From contig SKCR01036762.1 of the NCBI GenBank assembly GCA_019454045.1, forward strand, positions 186,001-250,000: a stretch of 64,000 nucleotides of DNA. Reading direction: 5' to 3'. Positions within the stretch are counted from its first letter, which is position 1; each line of letters starts with the position of its first letter. A program made the position numbers and the translations under genes. A model generated the notes under the pieces. The model searched no databases. It was not told the DNA's origin and saw nothing but the letters and a program-made list of their open reading frames with translations. The stretch is from Zanthoxylum bungeanum. Taxonomy: Eukaryota > Streptophyta > Magnoliopsida > Sapindales > Rutaceae. Positions 34,969 through 46,825 of the stretch are shown here, piece after piece.

Positions 34969-37097
34969 TGATGAGTGGTATTTATATCACTATTTCCCAC
35001 TTATTTAACCTAATATTTTGTATAGTTTCTTGAGTCTTGTGAATATTTTGATGTGTTTTGTGTTATTTTGTGGATAAATTAAGTTTCAGGACATTCTGGA
35101 GGTGATTTGGAGCAAAACTGTGAAAATTGGCAAAAAGGGTATTTTGGTAAATTGTCAGAGTCGCGACGCCTAACTTGCACCGGAGTCTTCTAACGTGCGC
35201 CGGGTCAACGGATCAGAATTTGAGAAGTTTGACTTTATTAACATGCGCCGTGCCACGTGTCGCCATCACAGCTGAGATGCTAACGTGCGCCGTAACACGT
35301 GTCATCATCCTACGGTGCCGACACTCTCAATTGCCACGTGTGCCACGTGTCATCCATGTCATCGCCACGTCATCGGTCAACGAGTCAACTATGCCACGCG
35401 TCGTGCCACGTCATCGTCCACATCAGATGGTCAACCGAGTCAACATGCCACGTCAGCATCAACCAATCACAGCGTGACACGTGTCGCAATCCTACGATGC
35501 CGACAATTGATCTCAGCCGCCTTGCCACGTCAGCGCCACGTTATCGCAATAATTGAGCTCTTAGCCGCCACGCCACGTGTCGACTTATCCTCTTATCCGA
35601 ATCGCCATGTGTCAAGTCCTCAGCGAGCCACGCATCACTGTTTCAGCGTAGCGACGCCAAAGCGTCCAGCGTCGCGACGCCAGATGCCCATATGCGCCTA
35701 TAAATTCAGCTTCGAATTTCAGATTTCATTGTACCACTCTCTCTCTTCTATTCTATCTAAAGAGAGAGTTTCTCTCTCTAGATTCTTTAGTTTTTAGTTT
35801 TTTTAGTTTTTTAATTCTTAGTTTTGTAATTAATTTTAATTACGTTTTGTGATAATAGTAATTTAATTTTTACTTTTTACTTTTTACAGTTTTTACTATT
35901 TACCATGAGGAGGTAACTTCTCCAGCTAGGGTGAAGGTAATTCTTTTACTGTTACTATTTAGATTAATCTCCCTTAAAAATAATATTTTCACTATTTAAA
36001 ATATTGACTTAAAAAGGATACCGCCAGATTGGTCGGTTGGTAATTCATTTTAATCTGGTTTAAACCTGACTAATAAAGGATACCGCCAGATTGGTCGGTT
36101 GGTAATTTAATTTTGGTTCCGCCTTTATGGCTGGTTGGACTTAATTTGACTTAATCAGAATACCGCCAGATTGGTCGGTTGGTAATATTATCACAAGTTT
36201 ATATATTATTTTATGGGAGATATCTAAATTAGTAGTAGTAAAAGTAATTCCTTTTACCTTAGCATTTTATTTTATTTTACTTTTCAGTTTTACTTTATGT
36301 CTTTTACTTTTCAGTATTTTTACTTTATGTCTTTTACTTTTAAGTTTTTACTAGCCCTAGTTATGTGTTAGTTATCTGGAGTTGTGATGAATTCTAATAT
36401 CACCGGTTTATAAGGGATTATTTTATAGTTTGGGTAATTTAAAAGTTTACTTATTAAGTCTCAAGCTTAATGCTTCTTGTTGTCTGATCACCAATAAGAT
36501 TGATCTGGTAAATCTAAAATGAACTAGATATGGGGATTTTAGGTTTCAGCCTTAGACTTAATAGCCCACGATCTTCCTTGAGGATAGATAACCCTTTAAT
36601 AGATTTCCTTACAGGATAGGAATATACCTGTCGGGCGGGGGTAGCCATAATTGGAACTTAAACTTAATGAATCCAGATAATTTGGTTGACATAGACATAT
36701 GGTTCAATTGGGTTAAACTGGGTATTTGTGTCTGACCATCGACAGAGGCTTTCAAATATTTTAGTGTTCCAGTTTAATAACTCAATATATTACCCAACTT
36801 TAAGATAACCACTTCATCTTTAAAATGATATTAAAAGAAATCAAAACCCTAGATCTTTGTGTCTTTTGTTATTTTCCTTAGTATTTTCTTTTGTCTTTTT
36901 ATTTATTTATTTTGCAAATCCACAATCAACCAAATCAATCAAGCAATCATTCTCTTCTCCCTCAATTAGATATTTGTAAATAAATAGTATCAACAATTAA
37001 TAACAATAGTAGGAATTAAGTCCTCGTGGGATCGATATTTTTATACTACTTGAACGATACGTGCGCTTGCGTTATACATGTGTGTTTACGCCGGTCA
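34969..37097 (+). repeat. 5' LTR of element C
   Basis: 2129 bp, TGATGAGTGG...GCCGGTCA. It contains a G-box array (35254-35579), the palindrome GCGTCGCGACGC at 35669-35680, and three ACCGCCAGATTGGTCGGT motifs between 36020 and 36185. Overlapping open frames at 35175-35797 are produced by these repeats and are not genes. Confidence 0.92.
35254..35579. promoter_or_regulatory. G-box (CACGTG) array in C 5' LTR
   Basis: Six CACGTG hexamers plus many CCACGTCA words in about 325 bp, typically GCCACGTGTC or GACACGTGTC. This is the same class of array as in B and D. Confidence 0.55.
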
Positions 37098-37103
37098 AGT
37101 TTT

Positions 37104-37121
37104 TGGCGCCGTTGCCGGGGA
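37104..37121 (+). other. Primer binding site of element C (tRNA-Asp, Athila type)
   Basis: TGGCGCCGTTGCCGGGGA, identical to that of B and six bases after the LTR end. Confidence 0.9.
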
Positions 37122-37234
37122 CTTATTTTTCTTGAGTTGTTAATTTTGAAGCTATCTAATTTACTTGTATCTAATTTTCTTTATTTTTATCTGTAATTTT
37201 TATTTCTTTCTTTTGTTTTCAGGTTATTAAAAAA

Positions 37235-38404
37235 ATGGAACATTATTGGGAGATTGAGAGATTACGAACTTTACAAGAAGATACACCCCAAATCTGGGAA
37301 CAATAGTCCGATTTTCTGAGGCCTGTTGTCCAGCCCAATGATTATCACTGGATGCCAGAATCAAATAATACTACATTTGCTCATCAGAATGCAATGGAGA
37401 GATGTGATATATGTAATGGTAACCACCCAAGTAATTATTGCGAGTACAACTACAATCCAGGGTGGCAGAGCTATCAAAATCATTCATGGTATGAAGAACC
37501 ATCACATTTCACAGAGCCACATTTTTCATCTTATCCACCATCCATATTTGATCTTCATCAAGAACCAGAACCATCAGAGGAAGATCAATTGATTCACATG
37601 TTCAAAGAACAGGCAGCTCGATTTGATGCACAAGTTCAGAGTAACGCAGAATCCATACAGAGAATGACAGATCAGATCAGACAATTCACAGAAAACCAGA
37701 ACTACATACCTCAAGAACCAGTTTCAGATGACACTAATAAAGCCTTCGAATACCAATCATTTCACAATGATACCTTAACAGAGGAAGAGGCTAAGCAGTA
37801 CCAACAACCAGAGGTATCAGTTCAGGAACCCGATCCGGCAAAGTCTCGATTTTATTTCTATTATTCAGATTCTGACGAGGATGAAGCTGAAATATTTGTA
37901 CCAACTGCATCAAAAATTGAGGATGGAATTCTGTATCCTCAAAACGAAGATCTTGGTGATTGTTTTGCAATGATGTTTGAAGAAGATCTACCCGAGCCAA
38001 TCAATTCACCCGAATCAGAGGATGAAGACCTAATGTCTGACTCATCTTTTCATCATCAGGTGGAACAAGAAGCAGAGCAAATGGAGGAGCAAATGTCTGA
38101 CCTTAATAAAGATCCAGAGCATTCAGGAGAAACATCGCTGTTTTTGGGAGTACAAATCAAAGATATCAACCAGAAGCTTGACAGAATGGAATTTCCATTC
38201 CAAGTCAAGCACCATACGAGACCTCCTGATTTTCTTTCTTTCTTTACAGGAACCACTGGAACAACAAGGAGTAAAAAAGTGGCATGAGCACTGAATAGAA
38301 CAAAATTCTTTTTGCCACTGTACCGTTGGAAGAGACCCTTCAAAAGCAATGCTCACGGGATTGTCTTTAACCGGACATCCAAAACGACATTGAAACCTCC
38401 TTAA
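37235..38404 (+). pseudogene. gag: Gag-like protein with one zinc knuckle, non-autonomous Athila (element C)
   Basis: Met at 37235 (MEHYWEIERLRTLQEDTPQ). About 389 codons with a stop at codon 24 (IWEQ.SDFL; B reads through here) and one at 38286. The open core, 37352-38287, is 311 codons. The knuckle is CDICNGNHPSNYC. A Gln/Glu-rich coiled-coil-like middle and acidic runs (SDSDEDE, SESEDEDL) follow, ending in FLPLYRWKRPFKSNAHGIVF. It is homologous to element B's frame over its whole length, and C and B have no premature stop in common. TTTCTTTCTTTTGTTTTCAG immediately precedes the start, as in B. Confidence 0.78.
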
Positions 38405-38879
38405 CAGATGAATTTCAGTCACGTCTGGCTGAAGACGAAAAATTTAGCACTAGCAGGGAGGCAACCCGTGCAATTTGTTGTAATTTTTTTTCATATTTTG
38501 TGTGAACTTTTTAATTTTGTGTGTTAGTTTTGCAGGAAAAATAAAAACGGAATTTTTTAGGACAAAGTAAGCCAGTGCAAGCGGAATTTCACAAAATAAA
38601 AATTTGACAAAATCACGAAGATACAAAGTCAATCCAGAAGAGACGGTCGAGTAAGGAGTCAGCTCTCGAGACGCGTCCCAGAGGATTTATCCGTCACAAG
38701 ACATGGTTTTGCCAAAAAAAAAAAAAGTCATCCCGCGTCGCGACGCCCACGGCATTCAGACATCAAAAGCAGATTTCAGAACTCTAACCCTAGAAGAACC
38801 GAGTGTCGCGACGCTGACTCGAAGACAGAACATAAGCAGAGGCGCCGTAGATCTCATTTTTTTCCTTCTTCTTCCTCAA
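38405..38879 (+). other. Conserved Athila spacer and start of foreign-looking tract in C
   Basis: Holds the 'TAGCAGGGAGGCAACCC' signature (38450-38467). A decayed remnant of the A-type frame (GAGTAAGGAGTC...GAGACGCGTCCCAG, 38650-38685) follows, then an A13 run at about 38715 and the palindrome GCGTCGCGACGC (38735-38746). Confidence 0.6.
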
Positions 38880-39560
38880 AAACCACCAAGACGCACCACG
38901 AACAGCCGACCAGAACCAAGAGATTGCCGAGCAGAGAACACCAAGACCCACGACCAAACCGAACCTCCAAAGACCGAGAATCAGAAACCAGAAGCCGACT
39001 AAGAACTACCTCAAGCCGAGCCACACAACCGCATCAACACCACCGCTGATCCAACCCACTGCCGAGAAGCCAACACCATTGCCAAAACCGAGATCTACCA
39101 CTGAAACTAGAAACTGAGAAACACCACTACCGCCGAGTTCACCCACTGCACAGCCACCAACCTCCGCTCAAACCGAGAGCAAGCCGAGACAAACCCAGAC
39201 CGACCGTGAGCTACCTGAATCGAGACAAACCAGTCCACTGCCGAGCCGAACTGCCACTGTCTCGTCGAGTATTAGCCGCCACCGTCGAGACCGAAACAAC
39301 CGCGAGCCATACTTGCCGTGACCGAGCCACTACCTTCATCACCGTGACCGAGCCTTTCCTTTGCCGAGTCACAACTGAGTCACAGCGAGACACTCACCAC
39401 CGAGAATCATCACAGTCACCACCAACCGAATTCACCAAGCCACTGCCGAGACCCAACCCACAACCAAAACCGAGAAGCAGCAAATTAACCCAAGTCCAAG
39501 CCGATCCGTATCCTCCATTGCCAAATCTGGAATTGATGGTAAAATTGATAAAAAAAAATA
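38880..39560 (+). other. T-poor, CCGAG-rich tract in C, possible captured sequence
   Basis: For about 650 bases T is scarce and the words ACCGAG/GCCGAG recur about fifteen times. An open frame covers 38703-39002 and another 39206-39565, both Pro/Thr/Arg-rich and matching nothing I know. A and B have no counterpart; LOG occupies roughly this position there. It could be a captured host untranslated or coding segment or an expanded simple repeat. The right edge is marked by TAAAATTGATAAAAAAAA. Confidence 0.45.
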
Positions 39561-41157
39561 TTTGATTTGGTAAAATTGATTTGGTTGATTGAAAATTTGG
39601 ATGATTGGTTATGTGATTTGAGTTGTGGAAGTGTTGATTGATTATTTTGATTCGTAGTCGTGGGGGCGAAGAGTTGAATTGGTGTGTTAGTGGCCTTTGA
39701 GATAGATTTAGGTTGTGTTGGATAATTAAAAATTCAGAGGAGATTCTGCCAAAATGTTTAAAAAAAAATGGCCAAATAGCGATCGTGGTAAGAACCGTAA
39801 TTTGAGCATAAATCTTAATCGGTAATTTTTCCTGTAAAATTTCAGCTAACCAGAGATTATCTTCTAAACTCTTCTTCTACTGTTTAAGACATTGGGGACA
39901 ATGTCTCATTTAGTTTTGGGGGAGAGAATTAGTTGATTAGTACCTTATTTTTAGTTTGTATGTTGTTTTTATTTTTAGTCCAAAATTTTTTTGAAAAATA
40001 CAAAAAAAATGGAAACTTTTCAAAAATTACAAAAATATTTTGCATATTTTGTGTTTTTGTTTTGACTAAAAAGGTGAAATTGGTAAGAGATAGCTGAGTA
40101 AGGAATTTCTACTCCTGAGACGTATCTCAAACCTATTTCGAAACAAGTTAATTTTTTTTTATTTCATTTTGAATTATTTAATTTGTAAATTCTCCTTAAC
40201 ACTGACTAAAATGAATCTTCATATGCTCAGTTGGCAGGTATTATCAACATACATGGAAACATACGGACATGAGCTAAAATTGAAAAGTTTGTAATATTCA
40301 GTGCTCTAGTTTAATTGGAGGAAGCATCTCAAAAAGCAGTGGAGTAAAAAAAAAAAAAAAATCTGAGATCCGAGTTATTAAGTCTGTAAGGGTATTTTAA
40401 CACCTAGTGCCCTAAAACCAACTGGTTTGGGAGTCACTGGCCCAAAGCTCGCTACATGGATCAAAGATGCTGCAAAAAATATATATATCTGAAATCTGAG
40501 TAATTAAGTCTGTATGGGTGCTTTAACACCTGGTGCCCTAATGCCAACTGGTTTGGGAGTCACCGACCCAACACTCGTTACATAGACGGAAGATATTGTA
40601 TATAAATAAAAAATAGAGAAAAATCAAAGAAAAATGAGGAAAAATGAGGAAAAATTATTCCATTGCTACAAAAAGGTGTGAAATTTGATAGAACTTTAGG
40701 ACAAAAATATTACTCTCTTATCAACTGCACTTATGACTGCTGTGGGTAAAAATACGTTGTTTAATATTTTGTTGGCTGTGTATATGAAGAATGGTAAAAA
40801 TAATCGGAGAATTTACTTATTGGTAATTTAGAATAAAACAAAACAACTAATAACTTGGAGTAGAAATTTCACCTGATTAGTCACTAACTTCTTTATTCTC
40901 TTTTCTCTTGTCTTTTTGCTTTTGTGTGCATTAGTTTTAACCACCTTTTTACTTTTGTAAAATGTTTGTGGGTATCATTGCTGTAAACCATCACGAGACT
41001 ACAACCCGTCTACTAGGTACACCTAGGGGTTTAAAGGCTTGTTGCATATGCTAAATGTAATCGTGATCCCTACGAAAGTGGCTTAGTTAATTTTATTTTC
41101 ATGTTATTTTATTCTATGTTTTGCTCGAGGACTAGCAAAATGTTAGGTTTGGGGGTG
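39561..41157 (+). other. 3' untranslated region and PPT of element C
   Basis: From about 39837 on it is homologous to the 3' UTRs of A and B: GACATTGGGGACAATGTC inverted repeat (39890-39907), the duplicated about 115-bp ACCAACTGG segment (40362-40600) and the final GTTAGGTTTGGGGGTG PPT. Confidence 0.75.
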
Positions 41158-43257
41158 TGATGAGTGGTATTTATATCACTATTTCCCAATCATTTAACCT
41201 AATATTTTGTGTAGTTTCTTGAGTGTTGTGAATATTTTGATGTGTTTTGTGTTATTTTGAAGATAAATTAAGTTTCAGGACATTCTGGAGGTGATTTGGA
41301 GCAAAACTGTGAAAATTGGCAAAAAGGGCATTTTGGTAAATTGTCAGCGTCGCGACGCCTAACTTGCACCGGAGTCTGCTAACGTGCGTCGGGTCAACGG
41401 ATCAAAATTTGAGAAGTTTGACTTTGCTAACATGCACCGTGCCACGTGTCGCCATCACAGCTGAGATGCTAACGTGCACCGTAACACGTGTCATCATCCT
41501 ACGGTACCGACACTCTCAATTGCCACGTGTGCCACGTGTCATCCATGTCATCGCCACGTCATCGGTCAACGAGTCAACTATGCCACGCGTCGTGCCACAT
41601 CATCGTCCACATCAGATGGTCAACCGAGTCAACATGCCACGTCAGCATCAGCCAATCACAGCGTGACACGTGTCACAATCCTACGGTGCCGACAATTGAT
41701 CTCAGCCGCCTTGCCACGTCAGTGCCACGTCATCGCAATAATTGAGCTCTTAGCCACCTCGCCACGTGTCGCCTTATCCTCTTATCCGAATCGCCACGTG
41801 TCAAGTCCTCAGCGTGCCACGCATCACTGTTTCAGCGTAGCGACGCCAAAGCGTCCAGCGTCGCGACGCGAGATGCCCATCTGCGCCTATAAATTCAGCT
41901 TCGAATTTCAGATTTCATTGTACCACTCTCTCTCTTCTATTCTATCTAAAGAGAGAGTTTCTCTCTCTAGATTCTTTAGTTTTTAGTTTTTTTAGTTTTT
42001 TAATTTTTAGTTTTGTAATTAATTTTAATTACGTTTTGTGATAATAGTAATTTAATTTTTACTTTTTACTTTTTACAGTTTTTACTATTTACCATGAGGA
42101 GGTAACTTCTCCAGCTAGGGTGAAAGGTAATTCTTTTACTGTTACTATTTAGATTAATCTCCCTTAAAAATAATATATTCACTATTTAAAATATTGACTT
42201 AAAAAGGATACCGCCAGATTGGTCGGTTGGTAATTCATTTTAATCTGGTTTAAACCTGACTAATAAAGGATACCGCCAGATTGGTCGGTTGGTAATTTAA
42301 TTTTGGTTCCGCCTTTATGGCTGGTTGGACTTAATTTGACTTAATCAGAATACCGCCAGATTGGTCGGTTGGTAATATTATCACAAGTTATATATTATTT
42401 TATGGGAGATATCTAAATTAGTAGTAGTAAAAGTAATTCCTTTTACCTTAGCATTTTATTTTATTTTACTTTTCAGTTTTACTTTATGTCTTTTACTTTT
42501 CAGTATTTTTACTTTATGTCTTTTACTTTTAAGTTTTTACTAGCCCTAGTTATGTGTTAGTTATCTGGAGTTGTGATGAATTCTAATATCACCGGTTTAT
42601 AAGGGATTATTTTATAGTTTGGGTAATTTAAAAGTTTACTTATTAAGTCTCAAGCTTAATGCTTCTTGTTGTCTGATCACCAATAAGATTGATCAGGTAA
42701 ATCTAAAATGAACTAGACATTGGGATTTTAGGTTTCAGCCTTAGACTTAATAGCCCACGATCTTCCTTGAGGATAGATAACCCTTTAATAGATTTCCTTA
42801 CAGGATAGGAATATACCTGTCGGGCGGGGGTAGCCATAATTGGAACTTAAACTTAATGAATCCAGATAATTTGGTTGACATAGACATATGGTTCAATTGG
42901 GTTAAACTGGGTATTTGTGTCTGACCATCGACAGATGCTTTCACATATTTTAGTGTTCCAGGTTAATAAATCAATATATTACCCAACTTTAAGATAACCA
43001 CTTCATCTTTAAAATGATATTAAAAGAAATCACAACCCTAGATCTTTGTGTCTTTTGTTATTTTCCTTAGTATTTTCTTTTGTCTTTTTATTTATTTATT
43101 TTGCAAATCCATAATCAACCAAATCAATCAAGCAATCATTCTCTTCTCCCTCAATTAGATATTTGTAAATAAATAGTATCAACAATTAATAACAATGGTA
43201 GGAATTAAGTCCTCGTGGGATCGATATTTTTATACTACTTGAACGATACGTGCGCTT
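41158..43257 (+). repeat. 3' LTR of element C, 3'-truncated
   Basis: Homologous to 34969-37068 with few differences. It ends at TACGTGCGCTT (43257) and lacks the final about 30 bp through GCCGGTCA. It is followed directly by A gag sequence. Confidence 0.9.
41443..41809. promoter_or_regulatory. G-box (CACGTG) array in C 3' LTR
   Basis: Seven CACGTG hexamers in about 365 bp, parallel to the 5' LTR array with a few substitutions that create or remove sites. Confidence 0.55.
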
Positions 43258-44660
43258 ACAAAGTATTTTCGCCCGGCCAGAACTGCAAAGCTGAGGAATG
43301 ACATCACATCCTTTGTGCAACATGACTCAGAATCCCTCTGCGAAGCTTGGGAAAGATACAAAGAGTTGCTCAGAAAATGTCCTCACCATGAGATTGTAAA
43401 GTGGCTACAAGTCTAAACCTTCAATAATAGACTTTCTGGACTAATGAGAACCACAATTGATGCTACTGCTGTAGGAGCTTTAATGGAAAAAAGGAGAAGA
43501 TCAGGCCTGGGACCTAATTGAAGAAATGGCCAACAATAATTCTTTGTGGCCAACAGAAAGGATCATGATTCAACGAATAGTAGGAATCCACGAAGTCGGA
43601 GCCAACATAGCAATGAATGCCAAGCTGGAGCAAAAGTGCAAATGCCTAGAAACACTTAGCATGCAAGTTGTAAACATTGTCGGTGCCATAAGTTCACTAT
43701 ATGGAGGAGCAGAGGCAAACCAACATGATGAGACAGTGAATTATGTCAACAACTTCAATAAACATGGGAATAATCCATATTCCAACACTTACAACCCATG
43801 GTGGAGGAATCATCCCAATTTTGCATGGAAAACAATTTAGGGCAAATGAAAAATCCACCATCAGGATTCCAACAGAAAAATAAAAGCCAGGAGTATGAAA
43901 AGGAACCAGGAATAACAGAAGTGTTGGCTCACTTGAAAAAGCTAGAAGCAAAATACGACTCTCAAGCAGCATCATATGATGCTATGTTTCAATCCCAAGC
44001 AGCATTAATTCAAAGTCAAGCAGCATCTTTGAAAACTCTAGAGAATCAAATGGGACAACTGGCCAATGCTCAGAGTTACAGACTGCAAGGTAACCTTCCT
44101 AGCAACACAGAACCAAATCCAAAGAACCGAGGGAATGAGCAATGTCAAGCCATTACTTTGAAAAGCGGTACTGAAATCAACAAAGATATTAGAGTCAAGG
44201 TATCCACTGAGGAAGATCCAAAAGAAAGCAGCGAAACAGAACCACATATGGAGGAAAAAGAGGCAAAAGAAAATGATCGAGAAATGTTCACTCCACCTCC
44301 ACCTTTTCCACAGAGTCTCCAGAAAAGTAAACTAGATAAACAGTTTGCTCAATTCTTGGAGATCTTCAAAAAGTTGCATATAAATATTCCATTTGCAGAA
44401 GCGTTGGAACAAATGCCCGGCTATGTCAAATTCATGAAAGACATTCTTTCACGAAAAGGGAGATTGGGAGACTATGAGATATTAGCATTGATAGAAGAAT
44501 GCAGCGCCATCATTCAGAGGAAACTTCCCCCAAAGTTGAAAGATCCTGGCAGTTTCACTGTCCCATGCACCATTGGAGAACATTATATCGGTAAAGCTTT
44601 ATGTGATTTAGGTGTAAATGTTAATTTGATGTCTTTTTTAATTTACAGGAAACTGTAAAT
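43258..44660 (+). pseudogene. gag-pro: Athila gag C-terminal part and protease (element A)
   Basis: Resumes with KYFRPARTAKLRNDITSFVQ, ESLCEAWERYKELLRKCPHH, ATAVGALMEK and NPYSNTYNPWWRNHPNF, all standard Athila gag. After a frame change near 43800 a long frame (43798-44658) runs through a Gln/Ala-rich coiled coil (SQAASYDAMFQSQAALIQSQAASLKTLENQMGQL, given here in part), an acidic linker, and PPPPFPQ..QKSKLDKQFAQFLEIFKKLHINIPF. The protease region follows (IQRKLPPKLKDPGSFTVPC, GKALCDLGVNVNLMS). The protease active-site motif is DLGV, with Leu where DSG/DTG proteases have Ser/Thr, as is usual in Athila. Frameshifts near 43495, 43800 and 44655 and a stop near 43414 inactivate it. Confidence 0.88.
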
Positions 44661-45171
44661 TTGAGAAGCAATGCCCACCTCAGTCTTTCTGCAACTTGCT
44701 GATAGAACACTCGCATTTCCGAGAGGTGTAGTTGAAGATATATTGGTCAAAGTTGACAAACTCATTCTCCCAGCAGATTTCATTATCCTTGACATGGAAG
44801 AAGACAAAGATGTATTTATCATCCTCGGGAGACCATTTTTGGCTACATATCGAACTGTTATTGATGTACAAAAAGAAGAACTAACCATGAAAGTGCAGGA
44901 CCAAGAAGTTACCTTCAATATTTTCAAAGCCATGAAATTCCCGAATGATGAAAATGATGAGGAATGTTTCAGAATTGATGTTGTAGATAGTATTATCCAG
45001 GAAACTGATGCAATGCAACTTTCCACGGATAAACTTGAAGCTTGTATCACCAACATGACTGACAGCAAGCTAGATGATGAAATTCTGGAATATATCAACT
45101 ATCTTGACAGACCCATTCACTTCAAATCAACACCACATGTGGAATGTTTGGAACTACTGAAAAATGAGTGA
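44661..45171 (+). pseudogene. pol: Athila protease C-terminal region and linker to RT (element A)
   Basis: The open frame 44671-45171 reads FLQLADRTLAFPRGVVEDILVKVDKL, DFIILDMEEDKDV, FIILGRPFLATYRTVIDVQ. ILGRPFLAT is the typical second protease motif of gypsy elements. The frame then runs through an acidic linker (IQETDAMQLSTDKLEACI) to a stop at 45171. Confidence 0.85.
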
Positions 45172-46825
45172 ATCAAGCCCTCGATTGAAGAACCATCATA
45201 GCTAGAACTAAAGCTACTTCCAAATCATCTCAGGTATGCATTCTTAGAAAACTCTTTAGATTTACCTGTGATTATTTCTTCGTCGCTAACATTGGAGCAG
45301 GAAGATAAGTTGCTGAGAGTGTCAAGAGAACAAAAGAAAGACATTGGATGGACTATAGCAGACATTCGAGGCATTAGTCCATCATTTAGCATGCACAAAA
45401 TTCTGATGAACGATGAGTACAAAGCCACAGTGGAGCATCAACTGAGACTAAATCCAATCATGAAGGAGGTCGTGAAGAAAGAAATTATCAAATGGTTGGA
45501 TGCCAGCGTCATCTACCCCATCTCTAATAGTACTTGGGTGAGTCCTATGCAATGTGTGCCAAAGAAATGAGGAATAAATGTAGTCACAAATGAAAAGAAC
45601 GAGTTGATTCCAACAAGAACGGTGACTGGATGGAGAGTATGCATGGACTACAGGAAGCTGAACAAAGCAACAAGGAAATATCATTTTCCGCTGCCATTCA
45701 TAGACCAGATGTTAGACAGACTGGTAGGACATAAGTTCTATTATTTTCTGGATGGATACTCGGGGTACAATCAAATTTCCATCGCCCCAAAAGATCAAGA
45801 GAAAACCACTTTTACATGTCTGTATGGAACTTTTGCTTTCGGCATTATGCCATTCGGACTATATAATGCTCCTGCCACATTTCAACATTGCATGATGGCC
45901 ATTTTCTCAGACATACTGGAACAAAGTATGGAGGTTTTCATGGATGATTTCTCTGTGTTTGGAGACTCTTTCGACCACTGCTTGTAAAATCTGGAAAATG
46001 TGTTACAAAGATGCGAAACTACCAACCTGGTACTCAACTGGGAGAAATGTTACTTTATAGTATAGGAACGTATTGACCTGGGACATCGGATCTCACAAAA
46101 GGGAATCGAGGTAGACAAAGAAAAGATCGAGACAATTGAAAAACCACCTCCACCATCATATGTCAAATAGATTCGCAGTTCTCTCGGACATGCAGGCTTT
46201 TACAAGAGATTTATCAAATACTTCTCCAAGATTTCTAAACCTCTGTGCAATTTGCTAGAGAAAGACGTGTCTTTCAACTTCACCAAAGAATGCCACGAAG
46301 CTTTTGAGATTTTAAAACATAAGCTCGTCTCTGCCCCCATCATAGTAGCTCCAAACCGGACCCTTCCATTTGAGGTGATGTGCGATGCTAGTGATTTTAC
46401 TATAGGTGCAGTTTTGGGGCAATGCAAAGCAAAAACTTTCCATACCATTTACTACTCCAGCAAAACCCTGAATGAAGCATAACTCAACTACACAACCGCT
46501 GAAAAAGAATTGCTCGTAGTTATGTTTGCTTTTGATAAATTACACTATTATCTACTGGGTCCCCAATGTGGTGGTCTACACATATCATTCGGCAATGAAA
46601 TAACTTATCACAAAGAAAGATGTCAAACCTAGATTGATCCGTTGAGTGCTTCTACTGCAAGAATTTGACGTGGAGATCCGAGACAACAAAGGGACATAAA
46701 ACCAAGTGCCAGATCACTTATCAAGGCTCGAGAATGGAGAAATAGCTGGCAATGAACTAACAATCAAAGAAACTCTTCCAGATGAACAATTATTTGTTAT
46801 GAAACAACATGATGTCCCTTTGTAT
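45172..46825 (+). pseudogene. pol: Athila reverse transcriptase and RNase H (element A)
   Basis: One frame with several in-frame stops. RT blocks: DIGWTIADIRGISP, WRVCMDYRKLNKATRKYHFPLPF, FLDGYSGYNQI (first Asp), FGLYNAPATFQ, VFMDDFSVFG (FMDD catalytic pair), LVLNWEKC and GHRISQKGIEVD. RNase H: FEVMCDASDFTIGAVLGQ, YYSSKTLNEA, LNYTTAEKELLVVMFAFDK. Stops lie at 45568, 45985, 46063, 46168 and 46480. At least two could be C-to-T changes of a CAA/CAG codon. After 46560 the sequence decays further. Insertion of solo LTR D splits the frame at MKQHDVPLY|ADYVNYIV, between RNase H and integrase. The enzyme would have made element cDNA in virus-like particles. Confidence 0.92.

Larger units (their letters stand above)
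34969..43257 (+). mobile_element. Non-autonomous Athila derivative C, inserted in A gag
   Basis: 5' LTR 34969-37097, PBS 37104-37121, gag-like frame 37235-38404, a T-poor tract (38880-39530), 3' UTR shared with A and B, PPT (GTTTGGGGGTG, ending 41157) and 3' LTR 41158-43257. The 3' LTR lacks its last about 30 bp and the neighbouring A gag lacks a few dozen bp, so one deletion removed the junction and no TSD can be seen. No protease, RT or integrase. Confidence 0.88.

Noticed and set aside
35175..35797. Three overlapping open frames, repeated at 41364-41986, His/Arg/Ser-rich
   Set aside because: They lie wholly in the two LTRs of element C and arise from the G-box repeat units, open in several frames at once. 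Their conservation is that of LTR copies, not of a protein.
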